Origin: JADFAK01 sp047615865
GTDB taxonomy: Bacteria > Bacteroidota > Bacteroidia > Flavobacteriales_D > Sanyastnellaceae
Length of the DNA: 15,639 bases
Reading direction: 5' to 3'
Assembly: GCA_047615865.1 (NCBI GenBank)
Contig: JBLHIB010000083.1
Span: 1-15,639 of the forward strand
This document shows positions 1 through 6,112 of this stretch, in pieces. Position 1 is the first letter of the stretch, and each line of letters begins with the position of its first letter. A program made the translations under genes and the position numbers. Below the pieces are notes generated by a model. It saw only the letters and a list, made by a program, of their open reading frames with translations. It did not search any database and was not told where the DNA came from.

Positions 1-785
1 TGATCTGGAATCCAACAGATCGATTGGAGTCTGATTTAAGTGATCAGCTTCCGGACATCACGACTCAGCTATTTGCTGGTGGTCAGCACTGGATTTATGT
101 TTTCAAAAATCAGCGCTATGAGGAAAGCAACACTTCTTTGATGCCGGCATACGATGGAGGAGATTTCATCTACGACAGATTGGAAGAGAATTTCTCTAAC
201 CTCAACCGTCGACGTGTATTCCAATCTTGCACTTGGGTCGGATCGTCATTGGTGAACCGTGGTTATGAGATGTTGACTCCAGAGGAAGGATTGATTCCAA
301 ACAAAACTAGAATCAAGCTTCGTGTAGCTCGACAGTATGATTACTATTCTCCTATTACTTCCGATGTAAATGACACGATAAATAGCCAAAATAACTGGGC
401 TCCATTGTACACCTTTACGACCAAGGACATTGCTACCGAAACAGGCGAGACTGCTACTTTGGAAAGTATCATGGATAAGATCAATGTTGTTCCAAATCCA
501 TACTATGCATTTAGTGAGTATGAGAGTGGTAAACTGGACAACAGAATCAAGATCACCAATCTCCCAGAGGAATGTGTGATCAACATCTACAACATATCAG
601 GAACTTTGGTCAGAACCTTCAATAAGGTCGATCCCCTTACTTCATTGGAATGGGATTTGAAGAACCGACGTAACGTGCCTGTTGCAGGCGGCGTTTACAT
701 CATCCACATCAATGTACCTGGTGTTGGTGAGAAGATCCTCAAATGGTTTGGTGTTATGCGTCCAGTGGATTTGGATAATTTCTAA
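1..785 (+). CDS. T9SS cargo protein, C-terminal part only (5' end outside window)
   Basis: The reading frame is open to the left edge (first full codon at position 3) and stops with TAA at 783-785, so about 260 residues of a larger protein are visible. A TTG at 24 is not a credible start because the frame continues upstream of it. The body is a beta-rich, aromatic stretch rich in Asn and Tyr. It is followed by the sequence PNPYYAF (from about nt 492) and a C-terminal domain with the INIYNISGTLVRTF pattern typical of type IX secretion sorting domains (an Ig-like beta sandwich that directs export across the outer membrane). The end is unusual: after the GGVYII strand and the GEKIL segment it continues into WFG and finishes RPVDLDNF rather than in the usual short basic tail. 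A related tail recurs at 1145-1255. Function beyond secreted or surface protein cannot be told. Confidence 0.85.
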   Translation, partial: IWNPTDRLESDLSDQLPDITTQLFAGGQHWIYVFKNQRYEESNTSLMPAYDGGDFIYDRLEENFSNLNRRRVFQSCTWVGSSLVNRGYEMLTPEEGLIPNKTRIKLRVARQYDYYSPITSDVNDTINSQNNWAPLYTFTTKDIATETGETATLESIMDKINVVPNPYYAFSEYESGKLDNRIKITNLPEECVINIYNISGTLVRTFNKVDPLTSLEWDLKNRRNVPVAGGVYIIHINVPGVGEKILKWFGVMRPVDLDNF

Positions 786-804
786 ACCTAGCTCCTCTTC
801 AAGT

Positions 805-851
805 ATGGCTGTGACTGGTGGATTTTAACAAATATTTGCAACCACAGCCAT
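805..851. repeat. 9-bp inverted repeat after the first gene
   Basis: ATGGCTGTG (805-813) and its exact reverse complement (843-851) flank a 29-base loop starting 20 bases after the stop codon. It could act as a weak 3' hairpin of the first gene, but there is no T run, so calling it a terminator is not justified. Confidence 0.35.
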
Positions 852-977
852 CCAATAATACACCGTTCCTTTTTCATAGTCAACCGTTCCTCCGTTTCCG
901 GCTTGGATACCGGGTCTGTTGACCTGTGTGATTTGATTTTTTTCTAGAGCTGTTTCATGCATCTCGTGCTATCGATA

Positions 978-1014
978 TTAGTTAGATTGCCCATTAACAT
1001 GAGCGTCTAACTAA
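978..1014. repeat. 9-bp inverted repeat upstream of the tail fragment
   Basis: TTAGTTAGA at 978-986 is repeated as its reverse complement at 1006-1014, with a 19-base loop. It lies just upstream of the frame that carries the duplicated tail. It may be an RNA hairpin, an operator or a chance palindrome; nothing in the sequence decides this. Confidence 0.35.
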
Positions 1015-1057
1015 CACATAGACTTATGGAAAATCGAGAAATATTCCTTGCAGCAGC

Positions 1058-1255
1058 TTGTTTGCAGCCACTTTCTTCCTGTTTGATGCCTGTGCATACA
1101 AATATGTGTATCACAAGCAAGGTTCAGGAGTTCAAGAACCTTGCGTTCCGATAGCTGGTGGCGCGTACATTATTCATATCGATGTACCGGGGATTGGAGA
1201 AAAAATCCTCACATGGTTCGGCATTGCTCGTCCAGTGGATCTTGATAATTTTTAA
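1058..1255 (+). pseudogene. Truncated copy of the T9SS cargo C-terminal tail
   Basis: The frame is open from 1022 (after a TAG at 1019-1021) to TAA 1253-1255. Only a TTG (1058) is available as a start. The last 37 residues match the last 37 residues of the protein ending at 785: 29 of 37 are identical by eye, including YIIHI, GEKIL, WFG and the final RPVDLDNF. The corresponding DNA is about 74% identical, and 16 of the differing codons are synonymous, so the two tails diverged while both were under protein-level selection. Homology stops abruptly upstream of the Val-Pro pair (nt 1144). The preceding 28 residues do not resemble a sorting domain or a good signal peptide. This best fits the 3' remnant of a paralogous cargo gene whose body was deleted. 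A short expressed peptide is possible but not supported by a recognisable start signal. Confidence 0.6.
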
Positions 1256-1274
1256 AGACATATTTTAGGCTCGG

Positions 1275-1298
1275 TATAGGCTGAGTATTGCACCTATA
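1275..1298 (+). repeat. Small hairpin in the leader of the 1318 gene
   Basis: TATAGG (1275-1280) and CCTATA (1293-1298) can form a 6-bp stem with a 12-base loop, 20 bases before the ATG at 1318. No TAnnTTTG promoter box was found in the 62-base gap from 1256 to 1317, so the promoter of the next gene may lie further upstream or be atypical. Confidence 0.3.
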
Positions 1299-1317
1299 AA
1301 CCCTTTAACAAAACACT

Positions 1318-3267
1318 ATGAAATCTACATTACTTGTAACTTATGTCTTGGCATTCTTGTGCTTAGCCTTCGGTAAAGTTGGAAACGCGCAGAATTGTGG
1401 AAACCCATCCGCAGTCGATTATCTTGATATCAATAACGTACGTGCTGCAATTACCAATGGACAACATGTATGGGAATCACCAGATTCCAATGCAGGGTAT
1501 GAAGTTCCAGCGGGAGGCGGTATTCATTCGCTTTATGCTGGCTCAATATGGATTGGAGGTTTAGGTCCAGACCAACAACTAAAGATCGCGGGAGTTACAT
1601 ACGGATTTGATGAAACAGATTTCTATCCGGGTCCACTAGGTGACGACGCACTTATCACCGCCGAACAATGCGAAGCCTGGGACCGAATTTGGAAACTGTA
1701 TAGAATTCAGTCGGTCAAACATTTGGCCTATTTCAACTGTTCACTTGATCCTGATTGTGATCCAAGTGAGTTTAACGATTATGAGATCCCAGAGATATTT
1801 TATGAGTATCCTGCCCATGGAGATGTTGGATTAGGACAAGATTTTTATCTAGCTCCATTTCTCGACTACAATCAAGACGGAATTTACAATCCTGAAGATG
1901 GCGATTGTCCTTTGTTTGAAGGCATGGGTAATTCTCCTAGCGATTGTGTCAATTGTGATGAACTCAAAGGAGACTGCTGCCTTTTCTGGATCGATAATGA
2001 TCGTGGAGGATTCCATACAGCAACTGAAGGTGAATCAATCGGTTTGGAAATTCACAGTATGGCCTACGCTTATGCTTCTTCTGATGTTTTGAATAATACG
2101 ACGTTCTACTCTCGAAAAATAATCAACAGAGGAACTCAAACGTTGACTGATACTTACATTGGACATTGGACTGATGTGGATCTTGGTTATTCCAATGATG
2201 ACTTTGTCCAGTGCGACATCAATCGAGATCTTGGTTTCGGAATAAATGCTGATTCCTTCGACGAACAATATGGAGAAAATCCACCTGTCTGTGGAGTGCA
2301 TTTGATGAAAGGTCCGCTTATGGATGTTGATATGATTGACAACGATGAGGACGGAATAGTCGACAATGAAACCTTGGGCATGACCAACTTCATGTCTTAC
2401 AACAATTCCAATGGAACTCTGGGGAGCCCAAATCAGCCTTTGGATTACTACAACTACCTGAGGTCCTTTTTTCTAGATGGTTCTGCCATGACATGCGATG
2501 GCATAAATGCGACCGCATGGATGTTTGGTTACGATAGCTATGATGAAGCTGATCCCTGTTTTGGAATGACAGAAACCACTGTGCAAAACCAACCAGGAGA
2601 TCAACGTTTTGTCATGTCCAGTGGTCCTTTTACCTACGAGCCAGGTCAGTCGCAATGTATAACACATGCTGTGGTCTGGTCGGACAATCCAACCGCTGCC
2701 AGCAATCTCGAGCAGCAAGACTATTTCCTTGCCTCAGTCGATTCTGTCAAAATGCATGAATTAAACTGTTTCTCGTGTATTCCACCTTCGGCTGAATTCA
2801 TCCAAATTCCGAATGGCGACGGGTACGATTTCATCCCGGCCTATTCCAATGGAGCTCTGTATTCGTGGAGCTTTGGTGATGGTACGGAATCAAGTTTTAC
2901 TTGTCCAACACATGTCTATGATAATTCTGGTGACTATGAAGTTTGTCTCGTGGTGACCAATCTCTGCGAAGAAACTTCGAGTTCATGCACTTCAATCGAT
3001 GTCATCACTGCCGTTGAAGATGATCAAAAAGTTGTCGTGGAATTGCAATATTCTATTGCTTCGAACTCCATCACATTTGTGGGAGGCCAAACGCAAATAA
3101 TCAATTTACAGCTGTTTGATTCGAATGGAAAGGTGGTCCACACACAAAGTGGAAATACAAATTCACCAATGACAATTCCTACACTCTCGGCAGGAATTTA
3201 CGTGGCATCTGTGGAAAATGCGGCAGGCGAGCATCTATTGAATGAGAAGCTGGTCATAGCGCAATAG
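1318..3267 (+). CDS. Secreted T9SS cargo protein with PKD domain
   Basis: This 649-residue protein starts at ATG with a clear signal peptide (Lys2, hydrophobic stretch to about residue 19, likely cut after NAQ at residue 25). Residues 40-110 carry the NNVRA, YEVPAGGG, LYAGSIWIGG and DFYPGPL patterns of a large family of secreted Bacteroidota proteins of unknown role. Two acidic Asp/Asn-rich loops, at about 183-196 (DYNQDG then Pro-Glu-Asp-Gly-Asp) and 341-351 (DNDEDG), look like calcium-binding loops. A PKD domain spans about 490-572, with the hallmark SWSFGDG at about 515-521. The last 80 residues form a sorting domain of T9SS type A character (FDSNGKVV, then SAGIYVASVE and a basic short end), though without a clear PNP motif. 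It is expected to be exported across the outer membrane and probably surface-anchored. Binding partner or enzyme activity is unknown. Confidence 0.88.
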   Translation: MKSTLLVTYVLAFLCLAFGKVGNAQNCGNPSAVDYLDINNVRAAITNGQHVWESPDSNAGYEVPAGGGIHSLYAGSIWIGGLGPDQQLKIAGVTYGFDETDFYPGPLGDDALITAEQCEAWDRIWKLYRIQSVKHLAYFNCSLDPDCDPSEFNDYEIPEIFYEYPAHGDVGLGQDFYLAPFLDYNQDGIYNPEDGDCPLFEGMGNSPSDCVNCDELKGDCCLFWIDNDRGGFHTATEGESIGLEIHSMAYAYASSDVLNNTTFYSRKIINRGTQTLTDTYIGHWTDVDLGYSNDDFVQCDINRDLGFGINADSFDEQYGENPPVCGVHLMKGPLMDVDMIDNDEDGIVDNETLGMTNFMSYNNSNGTLGSPNQPLDYYNYLRSFFLDGSAMTCDGINATAWMFGYDSYDEADPCFGMTETTVQNQPGDQRFVMSSGPFTYEPGQSQCITHAVVWSDNPTAASNLEQQDYFLASVDSVKMHELNCFSCIPPSAEFIQIPNGDGYDFIPAYSNGALYSWSFGDGTESSFTCPTHVYDNSGDYEVCLVVTNLCEETSSSCTSIDVITAVEDDQKVVVELQYSIASNSITFVGGQTQIINLQLFDSNGKVVHTQSGNTNSPMTIPTLSAGIYVASVENAAGEHLLNEKLVIAQ

Positions 3268-3334
3268 GCCAAACCAAAATTGATTAAAAAGATGAATTAC
3301 GAAGTTTAGTAGCCGTTCATAATAAGTGGAATAA

Positions 3335-3371
3335 GAGGACGTCGAATAGGGAATCGACGTCCTTACTTTTT
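3335..3371 (+). terminator. Rho-independent terminator of the 1318 gene
   Basis: A 10-bp perfect stem, AGGACGTCGA (3336-3345) with TCGACGTCCT (3354-3363), an 8-base loop, and five Ts at 3367-3371. It sits between convergent genes, 68 bases after the stop of the secreted protein and just before the stop of the glycosyltransferase. The T run serves plus-strand transcription; the stem may also slow RNA polymerase coming from the minus strand. Confidence 0.85.
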
Positions 3372-3375
3372 GTCC

Positions 3376-4614
3376 TTATTCGCGGATAAGAGCCTGATGT
3401 AGCAACCTCGCAAAATGATTTACCTGCGACTCACGAGAATAGATCTGTATTTCATGATCCTTGCGTTCCAAGTCAAGTTGATCTGTAAAGACTGACATCA
3501 CCCATTCGCATATCGTTGCAGGGTCATCTTCGAAACTCGCGCCACTTTGCGTTTCTTCAATCAACTCATCAACCACCCCAAAGTCTCTCGGAGCAACGAG
3601 AATCGGATTTCCACTTGCTAGATATTCAAAAATCTTTCCGCTGTATACCCCTTGATGCCCTTCCCAAGCTGGATAGTAAAGGAGATCGGCATCTAATGTC
3701 TCTTGCAAGGCCTCTTCTCGAGAAATCCGAGGCAATATTTTTACAAAATCCTTCAAGTCATGAGTTTCGGCGAGCTTGTATATTCTAGCGCGCATCTCCT
3801 CGTTCTTTACCCCTACAAATCGAATTTCAAACGCAGTAGTTTGGTCTTTCAATAAGGAGCCTGCGGCAAATATCGTTTCCACTTTCTGATCAGGGTAGAA
3901 GCTGCCAATATGAGCAATGACAAATTTATCGCTAGCCTGTTTTTGTAGATCATCAAAAAGCTTGGCTCCGAAGCCATTGGTAATTGTAATGCAGCTGTGC
4001 AGACAACTAAGCTCCAAATACTCAGAGTACGGTTCGCTCACTGTCGACAGGAATAATACATCCTTCGACCACTTACGCCAAAATTTTCCGATGTAATAAT
4101 CACGAACGCGCTCGCCGAAGGTCGGTGCGTATTGCCTCGAAGTGAGCCGGATATCCCACAAGTCGCGGAAATCGAGCACATATGGAATGCCAAAATTGGT
4201 GTGTATCCAATGACATTGTTCCAAATGGAAATGGGGGGAATAGATACCTAAAACGACCTCGTATTTCTCTTGATGCAAGTGCTTACTCAAAAAGGACTGA
4301 GCCATTTGCCGACAGGCTAAAAGACCTTCGTTCAAGTCGAATACACCACGGCGATAGTGCAGCCAAGTTTGAAGCTTACCCGCATTGACCGATTGCTTTT
4401 CACCTCTTCCCAAACGTATAACTCGGTGATGCTGCTTTTCCTCAATGATCGGGACTTTTGTGTTTGAAATTTCACCGTTTTCGTTCCAGTCGAATGTGAG
4501 TACTGTAGGTTCCCATCCTTGTTTGTGCAAATTCTCTGCATAGGCCTGAGCCCGCGCACTGGCAATGACGTTGAGGGGAGGATAGTGGTATGAAAGAATC
4601 AATATTTTTTTCAC
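3376..4614 (-). CDS. GT4-type glycosyltransferase
   Basis: About 412 residues, predicted to transfer a sugar from a nucleotide donor onto a lipid-linked or surface glycan on the cytoplasmic side. The N-terminus has the KKILILSYHYPP pattern followed by ARAQAYAENL and GWEPTVLT, the acceptor-side Rossmann fold of GT-B enzymes. The C-terminal half has IAHIGSFYPDQK and, near residue 325, SGKIFEYLASGNP, the donor-binding Glu-containing motif of GT4 enzymes. I chose the GTG at 4614 because the family usually begins directly before KKILILSYHYPP. A TTG at 4635 in the same frame would add seven residues and overlap the stop of the upstream flippase. No Shine-Dalgarno is evident for either. It lies directly downstream of the flippase and is probably co-transcribed and translationally coupled. 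Acceptor and donor sugars cannot be deduced. Confidence 0.85.
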   Translation of the reverse strand: MKKILILSYHYPPLNVIASARAQAYAENLHKQGWEPTVLTFDWNENGEISNTKVPIIEEKQHHRVIRLGRGEKQSVNAGKLQTWLHYRRGVFDLNEGLLACRQMAQSFLSKHLHQEKYEVVLGIYSPHFHLEQCHWIHTNFGIPYVLDFRDLWDIRLTSRQYAPTFGERVRDYYIGKFWRKWSKDVLFLSTVSEPYSEYLELSCLHSCITITNGFGAKLFDDLQKQASDKFVIAHIGSFYPDQKVETIFAAGSLLKDQTTAFEIRFVGVKNEEMRARIYKLAETHDLKDFVKILPRISREEALQETLDADLLYYPAWEGHQGVYSGKIFEYLASGNPILVAPRDFGVVDELIEETQSGASFEDDPATICEWVMSVFTDQLDLERKDHEIQIYSRESQVNHFARLLHQALIRE

Positions 4615-4631
4615 GGGACGGGTATGCGAAT

Positions 4632-6020
4632 TCAAAAGATAGCGCTTTTAATGTACCATGCAATAAAGAGGAGTAGGGCATGGATCCCTACTGTGAAGGC
4701 AATCGATTGCCAGACCTTGTATTTGAGCAATGCGAATACCCAAATGATGAGTGCGATGTAGGCAATGCCATTTGTGAATGCAAAAATCATTACCAATTCA
4801 AGGAAGTCGGCTGCAAATATTCCTCCCACCAATAAAGCTGATAGCTTTAACACAAACAAGCCAATCTGAAAGAAAAAGAATTGTCTCTCTTTGCGCAGCA
4901 CATTGAAAATAGAGGAAATAGGAGAGCCAACAAGTCTGTAGAGAAAGTACACCGAAAGTATCTCAGCCGCCTGACCTGCTTCGGCCCATTCACTGCCAAA
5001 AAGGAAGCCGTAAAGAGGCTGGCCTACAACGAATAAAATGACTAAAGGGAAAACGGAGAGCAAGACCAATGTCCTGTACAATCGCCATGTAGTAGGACCT
5101 AATTGAACTGGATCTTTTCGATGAATTTCAGATGCTTTTTGAAGAAAAACAGGACTTATCGCCGAGCCCATCAAACGAGCAGGTAAGTCGAGTATAAGTC
5201 CGGCGTACACCAATAAACCAGCAGGTTTTGCCGAGCCCAAGAGGATAGGCATGACCAAAATAGGTAGGTAATTCGAAAAAGTACTAATCGCCGTTCCCCA
5301 CATGATATAGCGTGGGTATTCCCTGTATTCCTTCTTCGCTCGTGCCCGGATTTCCAAACCAGGAAGCTTTTTCAAAAAAGTAAAAGCCCCGGGAATTATT
5401 CTCGCCAAGTACACGATTATACGCGAGAAGTAGAGGATGATAGTTGTGAAGATCAAGCCCTCAACTGTACTTGAAACCAACCAGCCATAAAGCGCATTAA
5501 ACGTTTTTGTACCCAAGGTAATAGGAACCGAAACCAGACTCTGCTTTTTAAAACTCTTCACCCTGATCGCCCAGTCCAATACAATGCGGTCCAAGGAAAG
5601 TAGCATGACTGTGGGGCCCAGCAACAATATCCAAAAACCGAGGTCGTCAGAACCAAACCACTTGTTCAAGTCCTCACCTATTATCAAGGTCACCACAAAG
5701 ACCAAAAGCGATACCAACCAAGTTCCTTGCAGGGAGAAACGCAGCAACGAACGGAAAATAGAGTCTTCCTTCGGCAAGACAAAGGCCTTGTTGTATCCAA
5801 GAGTTGCAAAGACTCCCGCTACAACTGTCATAGAATTGAATATGCTGAATAACCCGTAGACCTCAGGCGTATAGATGCGGCTTAAAATCGGGCTAAATAT
5901 CAGTTGAATCATAATTCCCGACAGAGATGCCGAAAACATAAAGGCCGAATTCTGAACGAAAGAGTTATTCGTTTTCAGGTCGGTCCAAAGGGATAAGAAT
6001 GATTTTCGCGGTGCTGACAA
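4632..6020 (-). CDS. Wzx-like polysaccharide flippase (MATE/PST superfamily)
   Basis: A 462-residue, strongly hydrophobic protein with about 12 to 14 membrane segments, of the family that flips undecaprenyl-linked oligosaccharide repeat units across the inner membrane. Residues 21-63 carry the family signature: FVQNSAFMF, then IQLIFSPILSRIYTPEVYGLFSIFNS. The charged loop at about 224-238 precedes the second half, where a second conserved region (LDLPARLMGSAISPVFLQKASE, about 278-299) is typical of this family. The only start before the conserved region is TTG at 6020; an in-frame TAA lies two codons upstream, and the first ATG (residue 28) would cut into the first helix. A promoter placed about 20 bases upstream fits the TTG start. 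The stop TGA (4634-4632) abuts the glycosyltransferase gene, so the two form an operon. The glycan carried is unknown. Confidence 0.88.
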   Translation of the reverse strand: MSAPRKSFLSLWTDLKTNNSFVQNSAFMFSASLSGIMIQLIFSPILSRIYTPEVYGLFSIFNSMTVVAGVFATLGYNKAFVLPKEDSIFRSLLRFSLQGTWLVSLLVFVVTLIIGEDLNKWFGSDDLGFWILLLGPTVMLLSLDRIVLDWAIRVKSFKKQSLVSVPITLGTKTFNALYGWLVSSTVEGLIFTTIILYFSRIIVYLARIIPGAFTFLKKLPGLEIRARAKKEYREYPRYIMWGTAISTFSNYLPILVMPILLGSAKPAGLLVYAGLILDLPARLMGSAISPVFLQKASEIHRKDPVQLGPTTWRLYRTLVLLSVFPLVILFVVGQPLYGFLFGSEWAEAGQAAEILSVYFLYRLVGSPISSIFNVLRKERQFFFFQIGLFVLKLSALLVGGIFAADFLELVMIFAFTNGIAYIALIIWVFALLKYKVWQSIAFTVGIHALLLFIAWYIKSAIF

Positions 6021-6044
6021 GAATTAAAGAATGGCCGGTTAATA

Positions 6045-6075
6045 CAAAGTTGAGCTTTCGTGTGTCTACCACAAA
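6045..6075 (-). promoter_or_regulatory. Bacteroidota-type promoter for the flippase operon
   Basis: On the minus strand, TTTG (6075-6072) is followed after exactly 19 bases by CAACTTTG (6052-6045), matching the TTTG-N19-TAnnTTTG consensus except for one base in the -7 box. Transcription would begin near 6039, about 19 bases before the TTG start codon at 6020, which supports that start. Confidence 0.55.
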
Positions 6076-6082
6076 TAACGCC

Positions 6083-6090
6083 TAAATTTG
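6083..6090 (+). promoter_or_regulatory. -7 box TAAATTTG upstream of the LamG/PKD protein
   Basis: A perfect TAnnTTTG box 22 bases before the ATG at 6113; transcription would start near 6096. The -33 element is weak (TTTCG at 6056-6060, spacing 22), and this upstream region lies inside the divergent promoter of the flippase operon. Confidence 0.45.
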
Positions 6091-6112
6091 AAGGAAACTG
6101 AAGTACATTTTT

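Larger units (their letters stand above)
786..1057. other. Non-coding spacer with inverted and direct repeats
   Basis: I see no convincing gene here. It contains a 9-bp perfect inverted repeat (805-813 ATGGCTGTG with 843-851, 29-base loop, no T run), an 8-bp direct repeat CCGTTCCT (863-870 and 884-891), and another 9-bp perfect inverted repeat (978-986 TTAGTTAGA with 1006-1014, 19-base loop). A 42-codon reading frame from ATG 1026 to TAG 1154 exists but has no recognisable product. Together with the tail fragment that follows, the stretch may be the debris of a lost gene. Confidence 0.5.

Noticed and set aside
24..785. TTG at 24 as the true start of the first gene
   Set aside because: The frame is open to the left edge with no stop between, and the product lacks a signal peptide at that point, so the gene is cut by the window edge.
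863..891. Possible CRISPR-like or mobile-element repeat (CCGTTCCT twice)
   Set aside because: Only two 8-base units 21 bases apart, with no further copies, no inverted ends and no transposase.
1026..1154. 42-codon frame starting with ATG upstream of the duplicated tail
   Set aside because: No recognisable product, no promoter box or ribosome binding site, and it overlaps the tail fragment in another frame.
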